Below, in pieces: positions 1 to 9,433 of a DNA stretch of 64,000 nt (its first letter is position 1; each line of letters starts with the position of its first letter). The translations under genes and the position numbers were made by a program. The notes under the pieces are model-generated. The model had not been told where the DNA came from, did not search any database, and worked only from the letters and a program-made list of their open reading frames with translations. This stretch comes from Tretioscincus oriximinensis (lineage: Eukaryota; Chordata; Lepidosauria; Squamata; Gymnophthalmidae). Location of the stretch: positions 1,263,814 through 1,327,813 of the forward strand of contig JAJVDF010000003.1 of NCBI GenBank assembly GCA_022410635.1. Direction: 5' to 3'.

Positions 1-94
1 GCCTCTCCTCTGCCCCTGTCCTCCTCTCCTCCACCCCAGGTGGGTCAGGTCTTTGAGCCTCTGGGGAAGGGCGTGGCAGGGAGGGAAAAGCTTA

Positions 95-96
95 GT

Positions 97-137
<41 letters not shown>

Positions 138-146
138 TTGCTGCAG
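95..146. repeat. CTG/CAG trinucleotide repeat
   Basis: A nearly uninterrupted run of CTG (CAG on the other strand), with a few TTG and GTG variants near both ends. The 15-mer GCCTCTCCTCTGCCC occurs at 1-15 and again at 146-160, so the tract sits between direct repeats. The minus-strand frame gives a polyglutamine run, but no other coding signal accompanies it. Confidence 0.95.
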
Positions 147-160
147 CCTCTCCTCTGCCC

Positions 161-1078
161 TACATAGCATGTGTAGGTACGCATGTGTTGCATGTGTGCA
201 TGTATTACAGTATGGCCTTCCTATTTTATCATTTTCAAAGCATACCTTGTTATCCAACATTCAACAACCAGCCTAGAGGAAATTAGCCACTATACTGACC
301 TTGTGCATGGTTGTGGCACTTTGGAGTCACACCTCTGATAGTGTGATCAATAAGTTAACACAGTGCCTAGCGAGCTTTTGCCAACTGAAAGACAATTTAG
401 ATTCATTCCTTTACTTCACAAAATTACAATAAGAAACTCTCTTGTTATCCTGCCTTTGTGGTTTAACTTCCTTTTCCTTTTGATCAAATGTATGATAATT
501 TGTATAAGATAAAACAGAAAAGATATCAGAAAGGTGCCTAATCGGAATGCAGATGAGATTTTTGTCTAACTCAGTAGGCTTATCTTTTTATTATTATTAC
601 AGCAAGCAGGGCAGTTTGGTCAGAACTAGAGGCTAAATCCCCAATAACTTGACATCTCACTGATAATGCACCATTTTGGAAACATATACTCATCCCTAAG
701 CCCAAATTACAAAGTCTGACTCACAAATTAAACAGGTCAATCAGCTTGGGATTTTGTTTTTAGAAGAAGCATTACAGGAATCCAAAAATACGGACTCATC
801 AGAAACAAGATCTTTTATTTGGAAAAGCTTTGGCACATGTTAAGCGTTAGAGGTCTAAAGACAGATTACAAGAAATGAGAATTAAACTACCTAAGATTTT
901 TTTTCATTTAATTTTGAGGGCCTATTCTTCTAAAAGGGTCATCTGAGGTTCGTTTACCAGCTCTAATTCCATGCTATTTTATTTTATTGCAAGTAAGGGG
1001 GCGTTCATAGTATATTGTAGAAATGTTTGCAGTATTTCCCCAATTTGGTTTGATTTGAACTGAACTCATAGACTTTCT
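161..1078. other. Non-coding stretch, no feature recognised
   Basis: AT-rich sequence with a short TG-rich patch near 170-205. I see no repeat family, RNA gene or convincing exon here. Confidence 0.6.
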
Positions 1079-1353
1079 ATTTATTTATTTATTTATTTAT
1101 TTATTTATTTGTACTTATATCCCACTCTATACCCAAAGGTCTCAGGGCGGCCAACCAAAGGGTGGTGCACATAGCTTTTTGTTGCTTTCTCAACAGCAGA
1201 CACCCTGTGAAGTATGTGGGGCTGAGAGAGTTCTAAATAACTGTGACTGGTCCCGGGTCACCCAGCTGGCTTTCATGGAGGAGTGGGGAATTGAACCGGG
1301 AAACTACCAGTTAAGGGTCCAACACTCTAATCACTACACCAAACTGGCTCTCA
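1079..1353 (-). mobile_element. tRNA-headed CORE-SINE with L2-type tail
   Basis: Read on the minus strand, it starts GAGAGCCAGTTTGGTGTAG and has an A-box-like GTAGTGATTAGAG and a B-box-like GGTTCAATTCC. A CORE-type segment related to MIR follows (AGCTGGGTGACC then CAGTCACAG). The 3' tail reads CCGCCCTGAGACC, then GGGATATAAG and an (AAAT)n run, which on the plus strand is the ATTT tract at 1,079-1,111. That tail matches the L2-type LINE ends elsewhere in the window, as expected if this SINE uses the L2 machinery. The 99-codon frame at 1,179-1,478 is SINE sequence, not a gene. Confidence 0.85.
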
Positions 1354-2158
1354 AAAAGCTTGTTGGCACAAGAAACAATGGAGGAGACTTGGGGAATTCT
1401 ATTGTCCAATCTTTAAAACTATGGGGGCTGTGTTTGGGGGTGGGTATAAAGGAATTTGTGTGTATGGTAGGGGGATAAGAAATGGGAAAATGAAAATAAT
1501 TTAAAAATTACTCACAGGATGGCATACGGCCTTGCCTAATGTTTGCACTTGGGTTTTTCCTCCAGGGAAATACCCATCACATATATGCAGGACAAAATGG
1601 GACCAAAAATGTAATTAAGGGGACTATGATGTTTGCATTTTCAATGTAAGAGGGAAGTGACTACTATCTCAATCTCTCTTGGAACCCCTTAAATAAAGAA
1701 CCCTGGCATTCCCTTGCCTATGCTATCAGCAGTGGTTTTCTACAGTCTTAAATTGTCTTAAGAGCTCAGTTTGATAAAACCATGTTGCCTTCACACATCC
1801 TGGCCCTACCTTGGCTCTTTAACCTTTGGAGCCCCAGTCCTCTTCAGTGGCCTCAGTCCTATAATGTTCAGATAAACAGATGTCATATCCTCATCCAGTG
1901 TGACTCAGATGAGGAGGACCCTGCTAGGCTTGAGTCTCTTCATGGACAGCCTTCCAGAGGTCTCTGAGCTATAGGCAGGGACTTCTTCTGAGTTCATAGT
2001 TGATGCAGGAGACAAACAGGTGGGGGTTTATGATTTTACTACTCACAGAAAAGGGAAACAAGCAATGAAGAGGTTAGTGAGGACAGCAGCAGGAGCTAGT
2101 TAAAAATATTTTAACCTTTCACGCAGAAGCACAATTAGAGGTCATCAAAATGAAAGGG
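1354..2158. other. Non-coding stretch, no feature recognised
   Basis: Mixed-composition DNA. A 61-codon frame at 1,782-1,967 has no recognisable domain and no splice context I would trust. Confidence 0.55.
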
Positions 2159-2189
2159 TTTTTTTTTTTTTTTTTTGGGGGGGGGGGGG
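2159..2189. repeat. Poly-T / poly-G run
   Basis: Eighteen T followed directly by thirteen G. Homopolymers of this kind also lie in the fold-back hAT elements at 14.3 and 37.8 kb, but no inverted repeat is present here. Length may be unreliable because of sequencing error. Confidence 0.85.
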
Positions 2190-2213
2190 TCCTTTCACCT
2201 ATATGTATTTTCT

Positions 2214-2475
2214 GGAGTCACAATAGGCCCTGAAGGCTCTGTGACTGGACAATATTTGGATGAAACCCAGGACCTGGAACAATATCATCAACATTCTAAA
2301 ACCAGGCCAAGGCTGGAAGAGGTTGACATGGAACCTACTCCAGCCCAGCAATAGGAACAGGGAAGGAAAAACACAGGAAGAGGGAAGGAGGAGCATGAAA
2401 GGGAGAGGAAGAGGAAGCTAGATCCCCCCTCTCATGGTTTCATTAAACTCAGGCAACAGGCTTATCCTACTAGTA
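2214..2475 (-). mobile_element. Unclassified repeat family U1, copy 1
   Basis: One of four diverged copies of a roughly 220-260 bp interspersed repeat (others at 11,407, 13,955 and 17,048). Shared landmarks are a CAGAGCCTTCAGGG-like end, CTGGGATTCATCC, TTTAGAATGTTGAT, a CC(A/T)GG-rich middle, a purine-rich GGAAGGAG block and a terminal GGATAAGCCTGTTGC-like segment. Copies 1 and 4 have the opposite orientation to copies 2 and 3. I cannot assign a superfamily. Confidence 0.7.
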
Positions 2476-2680
2476 GTTATATATATGAATTTTCTATTCT
2501 AAGAATTAAGGTTGATAACAGCTTAGAAGACCCTCAGAAAGGGTGCAGACTAATTCATGATGGTTAAGACTATCTGTGGCTACAAGTAGTGATGACCATC
2601 TGAGAATGGGTTTTTTATTTATATTTTTATACTACCCAATGGTAGTATAGCTGGTCAAAATCTGCTAGATGGGCTTTCAG

Positions 2681-2805
2681 TGTAGTCAAGCAAGTGCAAT
2701 AATGATTTCTGGGGGTTGTGATGTCACGAGAATTGCCAGGATATGTCGAGGACAGAGGGAACTGCGAGGAAGGATGAAAGTAAATGGGGACAATATGTAT
2801 GTATT
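2681..2805. repeat. Unclassified repeat U2, copy 1
   Basis: About 125 bp closely similar, in the same orientation, to 7,423-7,548. The shared part runs from TGTAGTCA through AATGATTTCTGGGG, AGAATTGCCAGGAT and GGGAACTGCGAGGAA to GTAAATGGG. No terminal repeats or coding frame are visible. Confidence 0.75.
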
Positions 2806-3122
2806 GCCTCACTTTTTTTAAGGCAATTAAAAAAGTGTTCTGTGTATGACGAATAAATATAGTATGATCGTGTATGCAGGTGGGAACTCTTTGTGTGCCA
2901 GTCGTGTGTAATGCCTGGGTGGATATTTAAATGAATGATTGCTGTATGTAAATAGAGTTAGCTGGAAATGGTTAATGCTCCAGCTGGTAGAGACTCTATT
3001 GTAGCTAATGTGAAATATCACCAGCTGATGTACACTTGCAACAATATTACATTTCCCTGTTTGTTACATATTTTTGTAACAATATGTTACAGAATCTTCT
3101 GATATAGATATATATTGATACC

Positions 3123-3503
3123 TTTACCACCAGTGGAATAGGTTGCCATAGGAGGTGGTGAGTTCTCCTTCAGTGGAAGTCTTCAAACAAAGGCTGGGCA
3201 ATCACCTGTCTGGAATGGTTTAGTGCATTGATTCTCAACCTTTTAAAAGCTTCCACCCCTGTAATGAGTGGAAAATTTTCAATGTCCCCCCCTTTGTGAA
3301 AATCCTGATATTTAGGGTATGGGGAAGGGGGGTTACGTGCATCATTAATGGCTTACACGTAGCCGCCACATCACAGGCAGAAGCCAATCACTACGTGGGG
3401 GGCAGTATCACCCCCGTTGAGAATCAATTGTTTAGAGAATCCTGCATTGAGTAGGGGATTGGACCCCATAACTCTGGGGTCCATTCTAAGTCTATGATTT
3501 TTT
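3123..3503 (+). mobile_element. CR1 LINE 3' end, split by a hAT insertion
   Basis: Plus-strand CR1 3' terminal sequence: CCACCAGTGGAATAGGTTGCC, then GGTGGTGAGTTCTCC, the GGAAGTCTTCAA block, the TCCTGCATTGAG segment and a terminal TCTATGATT tail. It is cut between GTTTAGTG and the next CR1 base by the hAT element at 3,226-3,429. This is a truncated, inactive 3' fragment. Confidence 0.85.
3226..3429. mobile_element. hAT-type MITE nested in CR1
   Basis: A 204-bp element with inverted ends (left CATTGATTCTCAAC, right the complement AATTGATTCTCAAC). It is flanked by an 8-bp target duplication, GTTTAGTG at 3,218-3,225 and GTTTAGAG at 3,430-3,437, with one mismatch. TIRs of CAGTG-TTCTCAAC type with 8-bp duplications are characteristic of the hAT superfamily. 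No transposase is encoded. Confidence 0.85.
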
Positions 3504-3674
3504 CATCAGACTGGCCTCTCACAGTCTTTCATAGCCTCTTGAACTGTGAACTGTTCAAACAGCTAGAATTCCTATCTCCAAATGGCTGCTTATTCTTGAC
3601 CAAGTATTTCCACTTGAACAAAACCATGGAAATAGTTTGAGTCTGAACTATTTGCACTGAACATTTCACATGAA

Positions 3675-4286
3675 CAGAGCTGAATCTTGGGAGTGCACAA
3701 AGGGGACTAAAGCCCAGGGCGCCAAGTGTGTGGCAATTTATTGGGGGCGGGAAATTGCCGGCTATTTAAATTAATTTTTTTCTCTGTTGCGTCTACTGGG
3801 CATCTCCCAGCAGCAGGCATGTACTGCGCATGTCCATACACCACCACGAGCCGTCGTCACACTACATTGTATTGTTGCTCTGCATGCTCTGCCACCTGTT
3901 TGTTGTCTGCTGCTTTGCCTGTTTGCCCCGGGCTGTTTATCAGGAATCATACAAGAAATATGCTGGGGCCAGAAGTAAAAGCATTTGTGATGTCACTTCT
4001 GGAAATGGTGGCCCGGACTGAAGTGACACCACAAATGATGTCACTTCCAGAATCTGCTTCTGGCTATGGCACCCGGAGTGACATCACTTCCTGTCCTGCT
4101 TCGGAAGTGATATCACTTCCTGTCCTGCCCCAGAAGTGACATCACTTCCTGTCCTGCCCCAGAAGTGATATCACTTCCTGTCCTGCCCCAGAAGTGACAT
4201 CACTTCCTGTCTTACCTGGAAGTGTTCGGGGGAGGCGTAAAATTGTTTGCAGCCCAGGGGTGTCATATACCCCAAATCCGGCCCTG
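3675..4286. mobile_element. hAT-type non-autonomous element with internal minisatellite
   Basis: A 612-bp element. The left end CAGAGCTGAATCTTGGG pairs imperfectly with the complement of the right end, CAGGGCCGGATTTGGGG. A perfect 8-bp duplication CACATGAA flanks it at 3,667-3,674 and 4,287-4,294. The interior holds the GTGAYRTCAC-rich region and a 29-bp tandem array. The 137-codon frame at 3,726-4,139 lies wholly inside it and is not a gene. Confidence 0.85.
4075..4218. repeat. 29-bp minisatellite of palindromic units
   Basis: Five units beginning at 4,075, 4,103, 4,132, 4,161 and 4,190, the last four spaced exactly 29 bp. Units at 4,103 and 4,161 contain GAAGTGATATCACTTC, a perfect 16-bp palindrome; alternate units carry GAAGTGACATCACTTC. 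The spacer is CTGTCCTGCCCCA. The cores resemble CRE/ATF sites (TGACGTCA) but lack the central CG. Confidence 0.95.
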
Positions 4287-4294
4287 CACATGAA

Positions 4295-5479
4295 TTTTTT
4301 TGCAGATTTCTAGTCCAGAGGATTATGATTCATTTGTTTATGTATGTCAAGAAAGTATAACTTCATGGGTTATTATTTCAAAATTCTACCTGTTGCATAA
4401 AGCAGTTAACTAGACTTTCTGGTCCTTGAATAGTTTCAGATGAATCAACAAGGCACTGTGATTCATACCTGTTTCAGGTAGCAGTTCTAAAGACAGAATG
4501 TAATTGTGTCAAATATTTGAACAAAAATTCAACATCATAAGAAATAGTCTTCTCCCATATTTTTAAGATATATCTTTGTAATTTTTCTCTGCATGTTTCT
4601 CTCTGTATGTTAGGATAGATTTGTAGCTGTACATGACATTTATTAAAAAAAAAAGATATACATAAAAATTCATAATGATTTTTATTTGACTTTCAGAAAG
4701 TGGAGAGGCAATCTTTTCTAACTCATTTCTTACCACTTAGCCTGTCAAAACATGCAGATATATTTGGGGGGAAGACTATTGTGCAGTCTAACATAATGAA
4801 AGATTCTTGTATATTCTTCAAGCTCTTGTATTCTTGTCAATCCTTTTGTCTCCTTTTTTCCATTCTAAAGAAAACCCCACAGATTCAGGCTTGGCTCCCA
4901 CTCCTTCCTTGTTTCCTTGGCTTTGGGTACTGGAGGCTCCCCTCCAAATGAACCTCTTTCAACATGTGGGAGAAAGTGGACGGAGCAGAATGGACAGCAG
5001 CCTCCGGCAGGCAAACCCAATGCCACAGCATGTCTGTTGAGCACACAGCAGTCTAAGGAGACAAAACCTGCCACCATGACCTAGGTTCAAAACCTAAGCA
5101 AAGATACAGCTCTTGAACACATTTTGAACAGCAGCAGAGGAAAGAGAAGCCTACGGTACCACAAAATGCTGCCTCATTGGTGAATATATATATATAAAAA
5201 AATGTATATTTCCAGTACATTTAAACACCCATAATCTGAAATTATTATAGCATATAGTGACTTTATGCAGAGCTGCTGGACTCAAAAATGAAGAGTCCCA
5301 CAGTTTCTCAATTAAAACAAGAAGGAAAATTGAATTAGAGCAGTTAAATCAATAGGTCAGCAAATGGGAAGGATTAATACATCAGTTTGCAGGGAAGTGT
5401 CTACAAAGGCTGTCAAATGTGATAACAGATTGTAATATCACCCTTGAGGCCTATTTTAATTATAGATTTTAGAACTGCT
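4295..5479. other. Non-coding stretch with simple A and TA runs
   Basis: AT-rich; a poly-A run near 4,645-4,656 and a short TA repeat near 5,184-5,196. Overlapping short frames at 4,700-5,077 show no domain. Confidence 0.55.
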
Positions 5480-5517
5480 GTTTGCACAGTAATGCAGGTG
5501 TGCATTACTGTGCAAAC
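5480..5517. repeat. Perfect 17-bp-arm hairpin
   Basis: GTTTGCACAGTAATGCA (5,480-5,496) and its exact reverse complement (5,501-5,517) are separated by GGTG. It is too short for a typical pre-miRNA unless extended, and is more likely a transposon end relic. Confidence 0.9.
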
Positions 5518-5716
5518 TATTTACTATTTCCTTTTTAAAAATGGTAAAAAAAATCCTCCCAACTTTGTGTGTGAAAAGGACTGTACTGACTGTATTAGAA
5601 TTATTTTCTTGTCCAAATAATCCTTGTTAAATTGCTGACAGGAAATAAAGATACAATATGAAAAACAAAATACGGTGAAAATGATGCTTTGCTGACCTTG
5701 GGATGCATATGATGTT

Positions 5717-5765
5717 CCTGAGACCTTCAGGTATAGGTCAGTATAGAAATACAATAAAAAACAAA
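5717..5765 (+). mobile_element. L2-type LINE tail fragment
   Basis: CCTGAGACCTTCAGGTATAG followed by an A-rich tail, the same 3' terminus seen at 36.4 kb. Very short and degenerate. Confidence 0.6.
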
Positions 5766-5825
5766 ATATTTCTTCAAAATAGAAAAGCTCTAAGAACGTC
5801 AGTTTTCAATAGGACAGGATATTGC

Positions 5826-5882
5826 ACATATTTATTTGTTTGTTTGTTTGTACTTTCATCCTGCCCTATACCCAAAGGTCAT
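5826..5882 (-). mobile_element. L2-type LINE/SINE tail fragment
   Basis: Plus-strand ATTTATTTG, (TTTG)n, then CCTGCCCTATACCCAAAGG, the reverse complement of the L2-type tail. Confidence 0.7.
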
Positions 5883-5885
5883 GTT

Positions 5886-6660
5886 AACATGTTCTAACAA
5901 TCTTGCGGCTGGCCCAATTCTTTAGCATATGCATGAAAAACAAAACAGAAAAGACAGGAACAGGCTGGAGCCCAAGAAGTTGACTGCAGATTAGTAGCAA
6001 AGGAACTTGACAGCGTCTGGCAGCCTAATTTTGAGGAAAAACTGGCATTCTGTGAAACTCTAGCATCTGAAATCTAGTAAGAATCTAAGAAAAAAATATT
6101 TTTTCCTGCCATAATTTATCTTGGCAGACGGATCATTACTTGTATTTCACAATATTTATAATTCAAGTATTTGTCTTCCTCTATCATCTCTAAGTGGTTT
6201 GAAGAAATGGAACTGTAATGCAAGCAACAGGCAATCAAATAAAATCATATTTTAAAGTCAGCCTCTGTTTACCAATATGGAGCTTAGGAATTGGTTCTGA
6301 AAGAACAGAGAAGGGCTAACTAGCCTTCATTATAACAATTGTCCCCCTTCTAATATGGATCTAGATATTGAATGCAAACACGTTCGGCTGCAGCTTATCC
6401 TCATCAAGCTAAAGCACATTAATTAATGTGCACGAAGGCAGCTGAGTGCAAAAAAACTCTCGGCTTTTCTTACACATCTTCCAGAAAAAAGTCATAAAAG
6501 AAGGCAATCCCTTTTGACAGATAAATAAGAAGAGGAAAATGAATGTGTGAAGACGTTTTCTTTATCTAAGCCAAGGAACTAAACAAGCAAAAAGGGTGGA
6601 GGATATTGAGAAAGAGAAGACATACAATAGACTAACCAAGGAAGAGTAAGGAGGATGAAG
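5886..6660. other. Unique non-coding stretch with palindromic TAAT block
   Basis: No interspersed repeat is recognisable. A block at about 6,290-6,480 contains the perfect palindrome GCACATTAATTAATGTGC (6,414-6,431) and CAGCTG-type sites, a composition that suits a regulatory element. This is inference only. Confidence 0.4.
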
Positions 6661-6675
6661 TTCAAGGAAAATGAA

Positions 6676-6735
6676 AAGAAGGAAGGAAAGAAGGTAGGAA
6701 GGAAGAGGGAAGGAAGTGGGGAAGGGAGAGAAAGA
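6676..6735. repeat. Degenerate GGAA/GAAA purine tract
   Basis: Irregular GGAA, GGTA and GGGA tetramers on the plus strand. The minus-strand frame over it is proline/serine-rich by composition alone. Confidence 0.8.
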
Positions 6736-7422
6736 TAAATGTCACAAGGATTTTCACAATTCTGCAGAAGCACAGTGTTCAGTGGCAAACATTCAAATAT
6801 GAAATGAACCAAGAATAAGGGAAGAAAAATAACTAAAAGAAAAAGAGTTGACAGGAGTGTGAACCACTCTAAAAGCTTTACAGTACATTTCCAAATTATT
6901 TTTACAGTAACACAAATATCTGTGTGCTGAAAAATTATTTCATTCTATATCTTTTTATCTCCTTTCTCAGTTTGATCTGCATTTCCAGAGGAAAGCATGT
7001 CACAGACATGATCTCTCTATACCCTCAAGGTCAGGCATTTGCTTGAGATGGAACAAGCAAGCAGCCACCTTCTATTCATATAGGAAGGTACAGATATTGC
7101 CTTCAAAAGTCTTCTTATCTGATCACATGATGAAAAATCTAACCAGACAAAGGCCTGATCCCCATGCCCAATATACTGTGCTTTGGAGGCATTTTTACCT
7201 TCTGCCCGCCCCATGGAATCACACGTGTCCAGTGTTTCATGCACTCCAAAGGTTTTTGCTGCAGAGTAAATAGCCTCTGCATATTATCTGAATTAGCAGT
7301 CTCTGTTTTATAAAGTTCAAAAGAAAAGCTGCTTCAGAGCTTCAGTATGCAAGCCACATTGGCTCTTGTCTAGTAGATATTGCCTGGGAATTATATGCAG
7401 GCTTGTGAAGAATGCTGGGGCT

Positions 7423-7548
7423 TGTAGTCAGGAAAGCACAGTAATGATTTCTGGGGCTTGTGCTGTCACAAGAATTGCCAGGATGTGTCAAGGACAAAGA
7501 GGGAACTGCGAGGAACATTGAAGGTAAATGGGACACACTTGTGAATGT
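7423..7548. repeat. Unclassified repeat U2, copy 2
   Basis: Second copy of the segment at 2,681-2,805, same orientation. The upstream part carries GAATGCTGGGGCTTGTAGTC, a motif also seen at SINE ends, so U2 may be part of a longer unrecognised SINE or LTR. Confidence 0.7.
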
Positions 7549-7650
7549 GTTTCCACAGATTTTTAAAAAAGGCTATTTAAAACTTGTAGTGAAGAAGCAT
7601 TCTAAGAAGCAGAAGCAGATGCAGTGCAAGGAGATCCCAAGGCTGCATGC

Positions 7651-7765
7651 TAGAGCTGGTCTTCACTACACATTTTTCTAATTTTTCACCAAGGTATCTT
7701 AATAAAAGATGGGATGACATAACTTGGTGAAAAATAAGAAAAATGTGTTGTGAAGACCAACTCTA
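7651..7765. mobile_element. Fold-back MITE, possible TA-inserting type
   Basis: A 115-bp inverted repeat with arms of about 44 bp (7,651-7,694 and 7,722-7,765) and a 27-bp loop. The left end is TAGAGCTGGTCTTCAC and the right end is the complement of TAGAGTTGGTCTTCAC. The terminal TA on both sides fits a Tc1/mariner-type duplication, but a degraded 8-bp hAT duplication cannot be excluded. It abuts the R4 LINE remnant. Confidence 0.75.
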
Positions 7766-7789
7766 ACATGCAACCACCACCACAATAGA

Positions 7790-7965
7790 AGAGTGAAAGT
7801 TGATCCTAATAGCCCAAGAACAAGCCATCAGAATGAACACAATCAAGGCCAGAACTGAAAAATCAGCTAATGACCCAAAATGTAGACAATGCAAAGAAGT
7901 CATGAAACTATTGACCATATACTGAGCTGCTACAAAAAACATGTGTAAAGCTTGATAATAAACAA
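7790..7965 (+). pseudogene. R4/Dong-type LINE remnant (CCHC region)
   Basis: The plus strand translates to AQEQAIRMNTIKAR and then DPKCRQCKE. After one frameshift it continues as ETIDHILSCYKKHV. Together these rebuild a C-x2-C...H-x4-C zinc motif that precedes the restriction-like endonuclease in R2/R4-type LINEs. One frameshift and stops at the end make it dead. R4 elements are known from lizard genomes; the family call rests on this short segment only. Confidence 0.55.
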
Positions 7966-8129
7966 AAATAGGGCCCACTAAAAGATGACAATATTCTATA
8001 TGTACATTATCCTGTTAAGGCACTCTCTGGATGCTGCACAGTGACATTAATTTGAGCCAAATGCAGATTTTATACTTCAAACAAATGAATATATATAATA
8101 GAAATGATATTATTTAATACTATTTTTTT

Positions 8130-8768
8130 AAAAATGGTTACTGAGAAGGTGTCATTTATCTTTGAAGTTTAGACCAAGGGTATTCAATTATAGTCCTTTA
8201 GAAGATCGAGAACAACGACTACAAGCATCCATCTCCTGGCATTCTGTACTTAAAGTTGACTGCTGAGAACCGTAACTAAGAAATATTTGTGGTCCTATAG
8301 TTGAACATGTCTTGTTTTGGTCTTACATCTGGAGAAATTTCTAAATAAGTCTTTTAGAGTAGAAAATAGCTTGGTTTGAAATTTCAACAAGCCAAGAGTG
8401 ACAATGGACATTTTTGCACTGTGTGTTTTATCTAAGAATAGGTTCTCAATGTTTTCATACCTTGGTATCCTTGGCACTGGAGACGCTCCCAATTACGAGA
8501 TTGATACTTTCCCAATACTTTTCATTTTGAGAACCCATCTTTGGATTAAGGTAGACTAATTCTAGCAGTTCCAGGCTCACTTTCCTGATGGTTTGTCTGC
8601 CAAGCCTGCATGCCTGGTTGGGGGTGTGTGGCAGAGCCCAACTGGGCCACTTCACAATCTTGCGGCAGGATGTAAGAGAGTAAGGAGTAATCTGCATGTG
8701 GCTGGGCTGTAATTGTGCCATGTTGAGTGGACAGCAGCCTATGGTGTCCAAACCCTCAGAGACATGTG
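8130..8768. other. Non-coding stretch with unassigned open frames
   Basis: Minus-strand frames at 8,295-8,492 and 8,455-8,751 (65 and 98 codons) are open, but no domain is recognised and no repeat match inside the window explains them. Confidence 0.45.
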
Positions 8769-8880
8769 CATCGCCAGTACTAAAATTCGAAGCTCTGCAA
8801 TTGATCTAATAAAGACCAATTGCAGAGCTTGGAATTTTACCACTGTCGATGTCTGCCTTATTAATGGTCGATATACGAAT
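8769..8880. mobile_element. Palindromic repeat U3, copy 1
   Basis: Positions 8,769-8,851 form an inverted repeat with arms of about 39 bp (CATCG-CAGT...CTGCAATTG and its complement, few mismatches). The loop contains TAATAAAG. The loop, the GACCAAT-CAGAGC arm and the downstream CTTATTAATGGT recur at 34,790-34,872. Superfamily unknown. Confidence 0.7.
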
Positions 8881-9144
8881 ATACTTCTCGATAACCAGAA
8901 CATGCCATCTTCATACGCCTGTGCTCTTGGGTGGATAACAATCTTCAGTTATAATGGACTCGAGCTCCTTTCTGCATATTCTAGCCTAGTTCACAATTAG
9001 TGTAGACGAAACATAATTGGGTAGGTCATGCTGCAATTTGTATTACAGATTCACTATATTCAGATACTAAATATAACAGATATGTTATTTTTAAAAGTGT
9101 TCAGTTCCAGATGGGGACAATATTGTAGGTACTAATGTGAAAAG

Positions 9145-9414
9145 TAGCAGCTTGGACATATGGAAGGACTAGAAACAATGGGATGAAACTGCTAGGAAGC
9201 AGATATAGATGAAATACTATATATATAGATAGATAGATAATATATAAACTTTCTGACAGTAAGGGTGATCATCCAGTAGAATTGATTGTTATAAGAGATG
9301 GTGTGCTCTCCTTTGCTGGAAGTCTTCAAAAATAGTCTGGGATGGATTAGTGAATCCTTCATTAAGCATGGGATTGGACCCTGTAACTCTGGAGAACCCA
9401 ACTCTATGATTCTT
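9145..9414 (+). mobile_element. CR1 LINE 3' fragment with 19-bp target duplication
   Basis: CR1 3' sequence: GGACTAGAAACAATGGGATG, then ACTTTCTGACAGTAAGGGTG, GGAAGTCTTCAA and a terminal CTCTATGATTCTTT. An AT/TAGA simple repeat interrupts it at about 9,214-9,244. It is bounded by identical 19-bp copies of TAGGTACTAATGTGAAAAG at 9,126-9,144 and 9,415-9,433. CR1 insertions usually show no or very short duplications, so this one is atypical. Confidence 0.85.
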
Positions 9415-9433
9415 TAGGTACTAATGTGAAAAG

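Noticed and set aside
40..286. Open frames with cysteine, alanine or glutamine runs
   Set aside because: They are three readings of the CTG tract; no start context, splice site or flanking domain supports a polyglutamine gene.
2159..2189. Fold-back element like 14,255
   Set aside because: Has the T/G runs but no mirrored arm or TAGGCTGACC ends; flanks do not repeat.
3726..4139. 137-codon plus-strand open frame
   Set aside because: Lies inside a hAT element and its C-terminal part is the 29-bp minisatellite.
4075..4218. CRISPR-like array
   Set aside because: Regular 29-bp spacing, but units are contiguous tandem copies without unique spacers, in a vertebrate transposon.
8713..9000. 95-codon plus-strand frame as a gene
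   Set aside because: It runs through the U3 palindrome and continues without a recognised domain.
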